Assembly (NCBI RefSeq): GCF_022378355.1
Contig: NZ_JAKMAJ010000003.1
Location: forward strand, 1-64,000
Direction: 5' to 3'
Source: Brenneria bubanii
GTDB lineage: Bacteria; Pseudomonadota; Gammaproteobacteria; Enterobacterales; Enterobacteriaceae
DNA: 64,000 bases
Part shown: one piece after another, positions 1 through 9,221 of the stretch
How the letters are laid out: every line of letters starts with the position of its first letter
How positions within the stretch are numbered: the first letter of the stretch is position 1
Notes under the pieces: generated by a model
The model's database searches: none
Told to the model about the DNA's origin: nothing
What the model saw: only the letters and a program-made list of their open reading frames with translations
Program-made: the position numbers and the translations under genes

Positions 1-351
1 AGAAAGCGGTCAGCAAAAATGATCAAATAGCGGGCATTAAAAATGGCGAAAAACGGTCATAAAGCTTGGCGTTGACACCGTTCCATACAGCGAAGGGTTA
101 CACCCCGACGAGGTGCATCGCTCGAGCCGCCGAGGATAGTGCTCTGCACGTCTGAATGGGTTAGCTATGACGCAATCATTGATTTGATTAAACCAGTTTC
201 TGATAGTTGACACTCTGTGTCGGCAAAATAATATCACCCCATTTTTTATCAATACGCCGCCACCACATACCATGGCGACGTTCAATAGAATATAGCAACA
301 CTTCCTCCCCCCCTCCGTGCGTGGAGTATTTACAAGACTGGCTATCCCATC
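1..351. other. No recognisable gene; left edge of a prophage-like remnant
   Basis: I see no convincing coding region here. An 82-codon open frame on the minus strand (37-285) has no family resemblance I recognise and no clear ribosome binding site. A C-rich tract (about 306-315) lies shortly before the first tailspike codons. Because the tailspike that follows lacks a ribosome binding site, this stretch is probably a recombination junction that replaced the original 5' flank. That is inference. Confidence 0.5.
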
Positions 352-2497
352 TTGTCAGCAGCGGTAAAGGACCTGTTTGATAATGCAGAGAACCATGAGG
401 AGGCTGTAAACTCTAGTGACAAATATTGGGTTGATCGATTGGGACAAAAACGCCGTACACTTAGTGGTATTGATTCCAATGTAAAGCAGGCAATATATAA
501 ATTATGTCTATGTCACGAAGAAGCCTTTTTCGTTGGGTAATACCTTCAGCAATCCTAACGAAGTTCTCTTCAGCGAAAGCGATGGGGAGTTTTACCGATG
601 GGAGGGATCCTTGCCCAAAGCCGTTCCCGCTGGTTCGACGCCTGAGTCGACTGGCGGGATAGGTAACGATGCATGGAAAAGCGTTGGGGATGCGGCGCTA
701 AGATCTGATTTAAAAAAAAACACTGGTGCTGGGTTGGTAGGCACATCCTCTGGGAAGACGGTACAGGAGATTTTTGCTAGCTCAGCATACGTCAGTATTC
801 TGGAGTTCATTCCAGCAGAAAACCATGAATACCTGACTGACAGAAATGCGTCATTAAAGCATGCCGGCGATTTATCAGATGTCATCACATCAGCATTAAA
901 ATCTGCGCATTCTTCTGGTAAGGCGTTGGTTTTTCCGCAAGGTTATTACTGGGTATCAAAATCTGTGGAGCAGCCCGCTGATTCGGCTGTATATGGCACA
1001 GGGCGTAATACGTGGCTGGTGGCAATGGATAATTTTTCAGGTGATCAAATATGGTCCTGGCCTTCATCGGGTTCCGCTCAACCAAGAATTGTCTTGCGCG
1101 ATATGTGCTTTCATGGGAATGGTCAGTTTATTGGGGGGTTTTCGTTATTGACCGGCTGCCATACCTCTGAGATTAGCGGCCTGATGACACAGGATTGCTA
1201 TGGCTGGGGAGCACTGATAAACCCGGTCTATGTGAATGGATCAGGGCGGGACATCGTCAACCTAACCGTTGATAAGATTTTCATTGTTAACTGCGGTTCG
1301 GTTAATCATCGTGATGCGTTTGATGTTGAATTGAATGCGGAGAGTGGGGCGTGGACCGATGGCACCGTGCGCGATGTTGATATCTCCATCACTGAAGCCG
1401 ATCCGACAGAGGCCATTGGCCCACGGTCATTAAACATCTCAACGGTAGGTCGGGCTATGTTTAACGTCACGTTCGACCGATTTTTTACCAGCGCCCGCAT
1501 GAACACGCATTTTCGTATGCAGGCCGATACATCGCTACGGACGACTAACTGTAGCTTCAGGCAATTTTCAGGTGAAACACATATTGATATTCACGGCGGC
1601 TTCGGGAATACCGATCTGCCGCAAGTCGATTTAGTTAACTGCGGAAGCTGGAATACTTTCGAAAATATGTATTCACATCTGGCCCTGAATAATGCCGGCT
1701 TGAGCATTTCTGCTGGAGAGTCTTGTGTTTTTAGCAACTGGACCTTTACACCGGGTAGAGATAAGAGCAATGCAGCTGATACCTCTGGACAGTATTTGCC
1801 TTGTCTCTCGATAGGATCTTCGTGTAACAGACTTGTCTTTCGTGACTGTTCATTTTATGGGCTAGCCTCAACATCTGGCGCACAGCCGTGGAAGACGGCA
1901 TTTAACACCTATGTTAACGACGCAGGATTCAAGACTGAATGGCAAAGCGCAGAAATGACCAGTTATCCGCTAGTTCAATATGCGCTGAATTATTACTCAC
2001 AAAATAATGGCTTTGGGAAGTCGACTAATGCCACTTATCAAGGGAGTGGTATTACTGTGAGTCAGGGAGATAACTATGCTCTCATACTAGGGTATCCAGC
2101 CGTTAGCGCAGCATCTGACCAGTATCTGACCAGTATCTGACCAGTATCTGACCAGTATCTGATGTATCCGATCTTTAACGGCGGAAAAAACGAAACGAAA
2201 TACTACCTGACGGCGAAACTGAAATTCACTGCTGGAGTTGTGAACAATCACTATATCCGTTTTCAGATGTGGGGAAATAACTATGTGCTGAGTCCAGACG
2301 AACTGAATAAGGAGTATTCCGTTTTTTGTGAGTTCAGCGTTATCGCAGGTAACTCCGATTTGAACAAACTGATTGTGCATATCGGCAATGACTCGGCGGT
2401 ATCTTCATCTGTATCAGTGGCTATTTCAGAAATGGCGCTAACAACCGGAAACTTCATCTACCTCCCCAACTACGCAAAGTCGCAAATGGTGGTGTAA
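352..2497 (+). pseudogene. Phage tailspike / polysaccharide depolymerase, disrupted by a frameshift and a repeat-borne stop
   Basis: Three open segments together look like one tailspike. Codons from 352 to about 500 and the frame that continues from 533 encode the N-terminal adaptor domain typical of tailspikes of the TSP1/Gp66 type (VDRLGQKRRTLSGIDSNV, then NPNEVLFSESDGEFYRW and VPAGSTPESTGGIG). The rest (to 2140) is rich in Gly, Asn and Thr and reads like a right-handed beta-helix that would bind and cleave surface polysaccharide. One extra A near 498-501 shifts the frame: removing it gives a smooth join (YVYVTKKPFSLGNTFS). At 2138-2140 a TGA arises in an 11-bp tandem repeat, although the C-terminal 111 codons (2162-2497) continue in the same frame. 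The first codon would be TTG with no ribosome binding site, so the 5' end also looks truncated. Shorter products could still be made, but the intact protein cannot. Confidence 0.8.
2113..2161. repeat. 11-bp tandem repeat, four full copies plus five bases
   Basis: The unit ATCTGACCAGT is repeated exactly at 2113, 2124, 2135 and 2146, followed by ATCTG. It lies inside the tailspike reading frame. Three extra copies add 33 bases and keep the frame, but reading the unit in successive frames brings in a TGA at 2138. A single copy would read straight through into the C-terminal segment. Slipped-strand expansion is the simplest origin. Confidence 0.9.
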
Positions 2498-2659
2498 ATG
2501 ACACACGAAGAAGCAACCAATACCGTAAATAATGGCGGCATGGTGCGGCGTTCGGTCTGGCAGATGGCCAGCATATTATTGGTTATCGACGGACTTTTTC
2601 CAGCAGAGATCACATCTCTGTTTAAAAATGCCGGCATCAGGCACGAAATGCTCAAATGA
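2498..2659 (+). CDS. Hypothetical 53-residue protein downstream of the tailspike
   Basis: The ATG follows directly after the TAA of the tailspike frame (TAAATG), the tight coupling common in phage structural operons. The product begins MTHEEATNTVNNGGMVRRSV and ends with a mildly hydrophobic stretch, WQMASILLVIDGLFPAEITSLF, that is short for a membrane helix. There is no good ribosome binding site of its own, so translation would depend on the upstream frame. I do not recognise the family. Its position suggests a phage gene or the remnant of one. It may be non-functional now that the tailspike is broken. Confidence 0.4.
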   Translation: MTHEEATNTVNNGGMVRRSVWQMASILLVIDGLFPAEITSLFKNAGIRHEMLK

Positions 2660-2690
2660 AGCGATGTTCGCCGGGTGAAAAACTGGAATC

Positions 2691-2711
2691 GCTGTATACT
2701 TTTAATACAGC
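2691..2711. promoter_or_regulatory. Inverted repeat before the theta-like gene (possible operator)
   Basis: The arms GCTGTAT and ATACAGC are perfect inverted repeats with a 7-nt centre, 24 bases before the ATG of the next gene. They resemble LexA half sites (CTGT and ACAG), but the spacing is 11 nt instead of the 8 nt of a normal SOS box, so LexA binding is doubtful. The TATACT inside could serve as a -10 element. Confidence 0.4.
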
Positions 2712-2735
2712 GTCGAACAAGCAGAGGAGGGGCAG

Positions 2736-2933
2736 ATGATTAATTTTGAAAAGATGATTCTTGGATATAGCGATCAATATGCTGACTTTGCCGCTTCCAC
2801 GATAGCTTTCATGGAAAGCCAGAAAAAGCAGATTAATGTTGAGGAAATTTCAGAGAAAATCCCTCCAGATAAACGGCAATATTTTAAAGAAAGGTTGGAT
2901 CATTACCGGGGCATTTACGGACCTCGGCAATGA
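2736..2933 (+). CDS. DNA polymerase III theta-like protein (HolE/HOT family)
   Basis: This 65-residue protein aligns without gaps to the core of E. coli HolE and its phage P1 homologue HOT as I remember them. A D-[LF]-A-A stretch is followed by AF.E, and the C-terminal part YFKERLDHYRG corresponds to WFRERLIAHR of HolE and YFMERLRHYRQ of HOT. Theta binds the proofreading exonuclease subunit epsilon and stabilises it in the polymerase III core. Mobile elements often carry their own copy, which fits the phage-like neighbours. The ATG has a strong ribosome binding site (AGAGGAGGGG at 2722-2731). A terminator follows immediately, so the gene is probably monocistronic. The protein is shorter than HolE (76 residues) at the C-terminus. 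The assignment rests on remembered sequences and should be checked by profile search. Confidence 0.65.
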   Translation: MINFEKMILGYSDQYADFAASTIAFMESQKKQINVEEISEKIPPDKRQYFKERLDHYRGIYGPRQ

Positions 2934-2942
2934 GCAATGAAT

Positions 2943-2976
2943 AAAAAGCCCGGGTTCACTTACCCGGGCTTTTTTA
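2943..2976. terminator. Bidirectional intrinsic terminator between the theta-like gene and dsbB
   Basis: The perfect stem AAAAAGCCCGGGT / ACCCGGGCTTTTT has a short loop, with an A tract on the left and a T tract on the right. It can stop transcription from both convergent genes. Confidence 0.9.
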
Positions 2977-2995
2977 TGGACTGAATCATTGATGT

Positions 2996-3526
2996 TCAGC
3001 GACTGAAAAGATCGCGACGTTTCGGACGAAATGGTTGTGCAATCAATACCAGCACGGCTACCAGCAGATAGGCGGCGAATATGCCCACCAGCCATTGCGG
3101 CATTTCCAACGACAAAAAATGCCATTGGCGTACTGAACAATCACCGGTCGCATTGAATACGGCAGGGAGCCATTTCTCCAACGGCAGCCATGATGGGAAA
3201 CTGACAAAGAAGTCGCAGGTAGTGAACGGCGACGGGTGAAGCTGTATGTTGGTATGTTCCCAGGCCAGACGAAGTCCCTCGAACGCGCTGTATATCCACA
3301 GCGCGATGGCGGGATAACGCAGCAAACCGGCGGGAGCAATCGCGCCTAGCAGGCCGGCGCCCATTACGCCAAAGAGCGCACAGCGCTGATAGATGCAAAG
3401 TACGCAGGGTTTCAGCAGCATTACATGCTGGAAATAGAGGGCGACCAATTCCAAAATCAGGGCTGTCAATGCCATTAACAACCAGGCGCCGCGCCCGCGT
3501 GAGCAACGGTTAAGCAATCGCAACAT
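2996..3526 (-). CDS. dsbB: Disulfide bond formation protein DsbB
   Basis: DsbB is the inner-membrane quinone reductase that reoxidises periplasmic DsbA and so drives disulfide formation in secreted proteins. The 176-residue product has the family length, four hydrophobic helices, the quinone-proximal Cys41-Val-Leu-Cys44 pair, Arg48, and the second periplasmic pair Cys104 and Cys130, all at the E. coli positions. In many enterics dsbB lies between umuC and nhaB; here nhaB is absent and the gene stands alone, facing a bidirectional terminator. Secreted plant-cell-wall enzymes of soft-rot bacteria depend on this pathway, which is known biology and not something visible here. Confidence 0.96.
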   Translation of the reverse strand: MLRLLNRCSRGRGAWLLMALTALILELVALYFQHVMLLKPCVLCIYQRCALFGVMGAGLLGAIAPAGLLRYPAIALWIYSAFEGLRLAWEHTNIQLHPSPFTTCDFFVSFPSWLPLEKWLPAVFNATGDCSVRQWHFLSLEMPQWLVGIFAAYLLVAVLVLIAQPFRPKRRDLFSR

Positions 3527-3952
3527 AACAAGTATTCCATGCTAAAAATGATCGAGTCAGCAGTGTAAACCCAACCGGCTTCACTACCATCATTTCACGG
3601 TGCAAAATATCGTGCGTATTTATTTGATTCTCTTCTTTATTCGGCAAAGGTTCAACAGCCGTTGATCTGATGTCGACTTTTAGCGCATTGCAATGACTAC
3701 TCTACACGCTGGCGAACGCCAGTGATTGCCGCGTATGCAGGGCGCAAATGCGCTTTTACTGGTGGCATCGCGCAGGGAACATTTTATAATTACTCAGTGA
3801 GTATATCGATGTCGTAATAAGTGGCGCTGTCAGCAGTCACAATTTTATCTTGAATTCGTTTTGCCGATGGTCGCGATGCTATGTCATGCCTGGCTCCTCT
3901 GGTATGATGACTCCGGCCCTCATCGGTAAATATCGCTACGGAATATCAACTC
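3527..3952. other. Intergenic region between dsbB and fadR, place of the missing nhaB
   Basis: No open frame or recognisable remnant of the NhaB Na+/H+ antiporter is visible in these 426 bases. The divergent promoters of dsbB and fadR must lie here, but I could not place them with confidence. Confidence 0.6.
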
Positions 3953-4672
3953 ATGGTTATAAAGGCGCAAAGTCCGGCTGGATTCGCGGAAGAGTATATT
4001 ATTGAAAGTATCTGGAATAACCGCTTTCCGCCTGGGTCGATTTTGCCGGCAGAAAGAGAGCTTTCCGAGCTGATTGGCGTGACGCGCACCACGTTGAGAG
4101 AGGTATTACAGCGTTTGGCGCGTGACGGCTGGTTAACCATTCAGCATGGCAAACCGACAAAAATCAATAACTTTTGGGAAACCTCCGGCCTGAATATTCT
4201 TGAGACTCTGGCCCGGCTCGATCACGATAGCGTTCCCCAACTCGTGGACAACCTGTTGTCTGTGCGTACCAGTATTGCGGCCATTTTCATCCGTACCGCA
4301 TTGCGGCAGCATCCGGAAAAAAACCATGACGTTTTAAAGCAAACCGAGTCTGTGGATGATAATGCCGACTCGTTTGCTCAGCTCGACTACAACGTATTCC
4401 GCGGTCTGGCGTCCGCCTCCGGCAATCCGATTTATGGTTTGATCCTGAATGGGTTGAAAGGAATGTATATTCGCGTCGGCCGTTATTACTTTTCCAATCC
4501 TGATGCGCGCAAACTGGCGCTGGATTTCTACAGCCGGTTGGAAACATTGTGCCGGGACGGGCTCTATGAGCAGGTGCTGGACGTCGTTCGGCATTACGGC
4601 AAAGAAAGCGGCGCCATCTGGCATAATATGCGCAGCGCCATCCCGCACGACATTGCTGAAATACATCGCTAA
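3953..4672 (+). CDS. fadR: Fatty acid metabolism regulator FadR
   Basis: FadR is the GntR-type regulator that represses fatty acid degradation genes and activates fabA/fabB. Long-chain acyl-CoA releases it from DNA. The 239-residue product has the N-terminal winged helix-turn-helix ([24 protein letters not shown], about residues 29-52) and the all-helical acyl-CoA binding domain ([16 protein letters not shown] and the C-terminal helices). The length equals that of E. coli FadR. It faces ycgB across a terminator, as in E. coli. Confidence is high from full-length resemblance. Confidence 0.97.
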   Translation: MVIKAQSPAGFAEEYIIESIWNNRFPPGSILPAERELSELIGVTRTTLREVLQRLARDGWLTIQHGKPTKINNFWETSGLNILETLARLDHDSVPQLVDNLLSVRTSIAAIFIRTALRQHPEKNHDVLKQTESVDDNADSFAQLDYNVFRGLASASGNPIYGLILNGLKGMYIRVGRYYFSNPDARKLALDFYSRLETLCRDGLYEQVLDVVRHYGKESGAIWHNMRSAIPHDIAEIHR

Positions 4673-4676
4673 AAAG

Positions 4677-4707
4677 AAAGGGTATTCATTTTGTCTGAAT
4701 ACCCTTT
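4677..4707 (+). terminator. Intrinsic terminator after fadR
   Basis: The perfect 12-bp stem AAAGGGTATTCA / TGAATACCCTTT has a 7-nt loop. The stem's A and T ends allow action in both directions between convergent fadR and ycgB, though the T tract is short. Confidence 0.75.
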
Positions 4708-4754
4708 GCGCACGCCTTTATGATCCAAACAGCATCGTTTGGTCAATCCGGCAA

Positions 4755-6290
4755 TTAAGCGGGACTATTGCGTGGCGGACACCTTTCCAATAGCTCAACG
4801 CTGCCGTCGTCGTTAACCTGTTCCATAAATACCTCAAATCCCCACAGGCGATGGACATGTTTCATCACTTCATGCCTGCTTTTGTCCAGCGGCGCGCGAT
4901 TATGCGGGATATAGCGTAGCGTTAATGAACGATTGCCGCGTAAATCGACATTCCAAACCTGAATATTAGGTTCAAGATGGCTCAGATTATACTGCGCCGA
5001 CAGTTCCTCGCGGATTAAACGATAGCCTTCCTCATCATGAATGGCGGCGATTTCAAGATAGTTGTTGCTGTCGTCATCGAGTACGGTGAACAGCCGGAAA
5101 TCGCGCATTACTTTGGGCGACAGAAACTGGCTGATGAAACTCTCGTCCTTAAAGTTCTGCATGGCGAAATGCAGGGTATCCAGCCAGTCTTTACCGGCGA
5201 TATCGGGGAACCAGTAACGATCCTCTTCCGTGGGATCCTGACAGATGCGTTTGATATCCTGAAACATGGCAAAACCCAGCGCATAGGGATTGATGCCGCT
5301 GTAGTAGGGACTGTTGTACGCCGGTTGATAAATGACATTGGTATGGCTGTGCAGAAACTCCAGCATGAAGCGCTCCGATACGCGGCCTTCATCGTATAAA
5401 TGATTCAGAATGGTGTAGTGCCAAAACGTGGCCCATCCCTCATTCATTACCTGGGTCTGTTTTTGCGGATAAAAATACTGGCTGACCTTGCGGACGATTC
5501 GCAGAACTTCACGCTGCCAGGGCTCCAACAGCGGCGCGTTTTTTTCCATAAAATAGAGCAGGTTTTCCTGTGGCTCATGCGGGAAGCGTTGGCTACGCTC
5601 ATGCGCCACGCCCTGTTCACGACGGGGAAGCGTTTTCCACAGATCGTTGACCTGACTTTGCAAATAAGCCTCACGGCTTTTCTGGCGGGATTTTTCTTCT
5701 TCCAGAGATATTTTTTGCGGGCGCTTGTAACGATCCACCCCATAGTTCATCAGCGCATGGCATGAGTCCAGCAGACGTTCAACCTCTTCGACGCCATAAC
5801 GTTCTTCACATTGCGCAATATACTGCCGCGCAAAGATCAGATAATCGACAATAGAGCCGGCGTCCGTCCAACTGCGGAACAGATAATTGCCTTTGAAGAA
5901 TGAGTTATGGCCATAGCAGGCGTGCGCCATGACCAGCGCCTGCATGGGCATGGTGTTTTCTTCCATCAGATACGCAATGCACGGATCTGAGTTGATAACA
6001 ATTTCGTAAGCCAGCCCTTGCTGTCCGTGTTTGTAGCGCTGCTCGGTTTCGATGAATTTTTTTCCGAACGACCAGTGAGAATAGTTAATCGGCATACCTA
6101 CGCTGGAATAGGCATCCATCATCTGTTCTGAGGTAATGACTTCGATTTGATGAGGGTAAGTGTCCAGACGATAAAGTTTCGCTACCCGATCTATTTCATC
6201 AAGATAGACCTGCAATAACTCAAACGACCAGTCTGGTCCGTCATCCAGGCGATTCGGTTTCTTTACCGGGTGATCAGTCGATATAGCCAT
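4755..6290 (-). CDS. ycgB: SpoVR family protein YcgB
   Basis: This 511-residue soluble protein belongs to the SpoVR family, named after a Bacillus spore cortex protein. In non-spore-formers the family is tied to stationary phase and nitrogen stress. Family-typical stretches include DPCIAYLMEENTMPMQALVMAHACYGH, NSFFKGNYLFRSWTDAGSIVDYL and the central NEGWATFWHYTILNHLYDEG. The biochemical activity is unknown. SpoVR genes are commonly adjacent to prkA and yeaH homologues; here those genes (yeaG, yeaH) lie about 3 kb further on, on the same strand, separated by dadA and a transporter. The ATG at 6290 is the first good start; upstream DNA is AT-rich and may hold the promoter. Confidence 0.93.
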   Translation of the reverse strand: MAISTDHPVKKPNRLDDGPDWSFELLQVYLDEIDRVAKLYRLDTYPHQIEVITSEQMMDAYSSVGMPINYSHWSFGKKFIETEQRYKHGQQGLAYEIVINSDPCIAYLMEENTMPMQALVMAHACYGHNSFFKGNYLFRSWTDAGSIVDYLIFARQYIAQCEERYGVEEVERLLDSCHALMNYGVDRYKRPQKISLEEEKSRQKSREAYLQSQVNDLWKTLPRREQGVAHERSQRFPHEPQENLLYFMEKNAPLLEPWQREVLRIVRKVSQYFYPQKQTQVMNEGWATFWHYTILNHLYDEGRVSERFMLEFLHSHTNVIYQPAYNSPYYSGINPYALGFAMFQDIKRICQDPTEEDRYWFPDIAGKDWLDTLHFAMQNFKDESFISQFLSPKVMRDFRLFTVLDDDSNNYLEIAAIHDEEGYRLIREELSAQYNLSHLEPNIQVWNVDLRGNRSLTLRYIPHNRAPLDKSRHEVMKHVHRLWGFEVFMEQVNDDGSVELLERCPPRNSPA

Positions 6291-6566
6291 CAGCGCGCCC
6301 CTTACGTGATCGGCCTGCGCAACAACGCACAGACATTATTAATCGTAGCTCAATCTGATAAAAGTGACGTAAAAACGGTAGCTTGGCAGAAATATTTACA
6401 AAATTGCTCCTATAATATGACGCCATTGCAACTTATGAACAATAGTTAAATGCTATATCTATGCCTGATGACAATTTTAACCTAAATGCTACAGTGGCTT
6501 TTTATTCCAATACATAAACAGTTAGCCAGCATATTACATGGTCAAAATGGTGGGAGATAATTAAGC

Positions 6567-7823
6567 ATGCGGGTTGCTATTCTGGGAAGTGGCGTGGTCG
6601 GCGTTAGTACCGCCTGGTATCTGGCGCAAGCCGGACATGAAGTCACCGTGATTGATCGACAGCCGGCGCCGGCGCTTGAAACCAGCGCTGGTAACGCGGG
6701 ACAAATTTCTCCCGGTTATTCGGCGCCCTGGGCGGCGCCAGGTATACCGCTGAAAGCCGTCAAATGGTTATTTCAACGTCACGCCCCATTGGCTATTCGG
6801 CCAGATTTTTCGTCTGAACAACTGCGGTGGATGTGGCAGATGCTGCTGAATTGCGACAGTCGGCACTATAAAGTGAATAAAGCCCGTATGGTCAGGCTGG
6901 CCGAATACAGTCGTGATTGTTTGCAGACGCTGAGGCAGAAAACCGATATTCAATACGAGGGCCGGCAGGGCGGTACCCTGCAGCTGTTTCGCAGCGAACA
7001 ACAATATGAAAACGCGGTTCGCGATATAACGGTTTTGAAAGAGGCGGGCCTTCCGTATCAATTACTGGATAAACATCAACTGTCGACGGTCGAACCGGCG
7101 TTGGCCAAGGTGAAGGACAGGTTGACCGGTGGTTTACGCTTGCCGAATGACGAAACGGGAGATTGTCAGTTATTTACCCGGCATCTGGCAAAAATGGCCG
7201 CAGAGGCCGGCGTGGTGTTCAAGTTTGGTCAAGAAGTGAGCCAACTGCAGGTGGAGGGACAGCGCGTCACCTGCGTGCAATGCAAGGACGAGACGGTTAG
7301 CGCGGAAGTTTACGTCATGGCTTGCGGCTCATACTCTACCGGGCTGTTGCATCAATGGTTCAATATTCCGGTTTATCCGCTTAAGGGGTATTCATTGACC
7401 ATACCGCTGACGAACGAGGATGCAGCGCCTTTATCCACGGTGCTGGATGAAAGCTATAAAATCGCCATTACGCGCTTTGACCAGCGCATTCGCGTTGGCG
7501 GAATGGCGGAAATCGTCGGTTTTAATACCGGACTGAACGCGAAGCGCAGAGCAACCCTGGAGATGGTCGTGCGGGATCTTTACCCTGATGTGGGGCCGAT
7601 CGAGCAGGCGACATTTTGGACCGGTCTCCGTCCTATGACGCCGGACGGCACCCCCTTGGTCGGACGCTCTCCGCTGAACAATCTCTACCTGAATACCGGC
7701 CACGGCACCCTGGGGTGGACGATGGCCTGCGGTTCCGGACAACTCTTGGCCGACATTATTTCGGGGCGCGCGCCGGCGATTCAATCCGATGATTTATCTG
7801 TTTTTCGCTACGCCAACGTTTAA
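6567..7823 (+). CDS. dadA: D-amino acid dehydrogenase small subunit DadA
   Basis: DadA is an FAD enzyme that oxidises D-alanine and other D-amino acids to keto acids, passing electrons to the respiratory chain at the inner membrane. The N-terminal Rossmann motif GSGVVG (residues 7-12) is followed by [17 protein letters not shown], and the C-terminal FAD-dependent oxidoreductase signature is [17 protein letters not shown] then [16 protein letters not shown]. The length (418) is slightly short of the E. coli protein (432). The usual partner dadX (alanine racemase) does not follow. Instead the stop codon overlaps that of a convergent transporter gene within the palindrome TTAA. The ribosome binding site is GGGAGA before the ATG. 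Confidence 0.95.
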   Translation: MRVAILGSGVVGVSTAWYLAQAGHEVTVIDRQPAPALETSAGNAGQISPGYSAPWAAPGIPLKAVKWLFQRHAPLAIRPDFSSEQLRWMWQMLLNCDSRHYKVNKARMVRLAEYSRDCLQTLRQKTDIQYEGRQGGTLQLFRSEQQYENAVRDITVLKEAGLPYQLLDKHQLSTVEPALAKVKDRLTGGLRLPNDETGDCQLFTRHLAKMAAEAGVVFKFGQEVSQLQVEGQRVTCVQCKDETVSAEVYVMACGSYSTGLLHQWFNIPVYPLKGYSLTIPLTNEDAAPLSTVLDESYKIAITRFDQRIRVGGMAEIVGFNTGLNAKRRATLEMVVRDLYPDVGPIEQATFWTGLRPMTPDGTPLVGRSPLNNLYLNTGHGTLGWTMACGSGQLLADIISGRAPAIQSDDLSVFRYANV

Positions 7824-9019
7824 CGCAGGGGCAGTTCGGTAATATGGCCTTTCAATCCTCGGGTTAACCATCTTGCCCGCAGAGCCAGCAACCCGGCGCA
7901 TAGCATGACCGTTGCCAGTGATATTTTTGCCGGCAGCGGCAAAGCCATCGCCGCCAATCCCAGCGCCGCGCCGCCTGCCATCTGGATAAAACCGTTCAAC
8001 GCTGAGGCAATGCCTGCTTCATTGGAGTAGGGCTCCAGGGCATAGCTGGTCGCAGGACCCACCAGAAAAGCCAGTCCGGCACAGGCTAGCGCCACCGGCA
8101 GCATATAGCTTGGCCAGGTGTTCTGTAAATGCGCCGGCAGCAGGACAACCCCCAGAATCAGGCTGAGAAACCCCGCACCCATCAATATGCTTCCCATGCT
8201 CAGGCATGCCGGCCGGCCAACTTTACGAATAACGCGGTTGGCAAAGAAACTGACCAGCATGATCCAGAAGCCATTGCCGCCGAAGGCGAATGAAAATTGC
8301 AGTGGGCTCAAATGAGCCTCATTCATCAAAACCACCGATGAAAAGGTCACGTAGGTCAGCGCCATGCCCATGGCCCCGGCATTAACCAGAGCAAAGCCTA
8401 AAAAGCGGGGGTCGGATAAGATACGCACGTATTGACGCAGCGGCAATCCCCGAATCGATAACGTTGAATCCGGTTTGGTTTCCGGCAGAAATAACGCGGT
8501 TAACAGTAAAGTTATCGCGCTATATCCCGACAGGAACCAGAAGGGCGCGCGCCAGCCGAATGCCTCCGATAAAAGCCCGCCGAGCAACGGCGCCAGAGCC
8601 GGTACGATGTTAAGCGTGCCGTTAAGAAAACCATAGGTACGGGCGGCATCGTCGCCATTGAGGCGATCGCGAACGCAACTGAAAATCGCCACCGAGGTGC
8701 AGCACACCGCAGCGCCCTGAAAAAGTCGGGATAGCACGAAAACGGCGGCGTTGGATGCCAGCGCCGCCATGATCGCGCCGATGATATACAGCGTCACGCC
8801 GGCCAATGCGACTGGGCGGCGGCCATAGGTATCAACCAGCGGACCCGCAACCAGTTGCCCGAGTCCCATGACCATAATGAAAAGCGCGATAGTCGATTGA
8901 ATCAAAGATTCAGGGCTATTCAACCCCACAGCGATAGCGGGAATCAGTGGTAAATAAATATCGATCCCCAGTGGGCTCAACAACACCAGCGCCAGCAGGA
9001 GCAGAACAAATTTTTTCAT
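7820..9019 (-). CDS. MFS drug efflux transporter, Bcr/CflA (MdtL-like) family
   Basis: The product is an inner-membrane major facilitator of about 399 residues and 12 hydrophobic segments. The drug/H+ antiporter signature is visible: [16 protein letters not shown] in helix 1 with its acidic residue, then [16 protein letters not shown] in the loop between helices 2 and 3, and [21 protein letters not shown] in helix 4. The nearest families I recognise are Bcr/CflA and MdtL; the substrate cannot be read from sequence. I chose the ATG at 9019, which gives a clean membrane start ([18 protein letters not shown]); a longer frame reaches 9127 but adds an unlikely hydrophilic leader. The gene sits exactly at the junction of two blocks that are separate in E. 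coli. Confidence 0.85.
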   Translation of the reverse strand: MKKFVLLLLALVLLSPLGIDIYLPLIPAIAVGLNSPESLIQSTIALFIMVMGLGQLVAGPLVDTYGRRPVALAGVTLYIIGAIMAALASNAAVFVLSRLFQGAAVCCTSVAIFSCVRDRLNGDDAARTYGFLNGTLNIVPALAPLLGGLLSEAFGWRAPFWFLSGYSAITLLLTALFLPETKPDSTLSIRGLPLRQYVRILSDPRFLGFALVNAGAMGMALTYVTFSSVVLMNEAHLSPLQFSFAFGGNGFWIMLVSFFANRVIRKVGRPACLSMGSILMGAGFLSLILGVVLLPAHLQNTWPSYMLPVALACAGLAFLVGPATSYALEPYSNEAGIASALNGFIQMAGGAALGLAAMALPLPAKISLATVMLCAGLLALRARWLTRGLKGHITELPLR

Positions 9020-9221
9020 GGGAAAACAGAGGCCTGAATTTACTTTTCCGCTAGGGTAATGCCCCGGCGCAATGAATGAAAGTTTTATATTTGTGACGCT
9101 GTAACTTTTCCGTTTCAGTTTCGCCAACTTGCAGAGTTTCGGACATAAGCTGTTGGGGGTACAAGGCGAAGCCGCATAAAATCAGCCAGAAAATTCCCTT
9201 AACTGGCTGATTTATAATGCG

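Noticed and set aside
37-285. 82-codon minus-strand frame at the left edge
   Set aside because: No ribosome binding site, no familiar domain, and composition like non-coding DNA.
2691-2711. LexA (SOS) box before the theta-like gene
   Set aside because: The half sites CTGT and ACAG are present, but the spacer is 11 nt rather than 8, which would put the half sites on the wrong face. Kept only as an inverted repeat.
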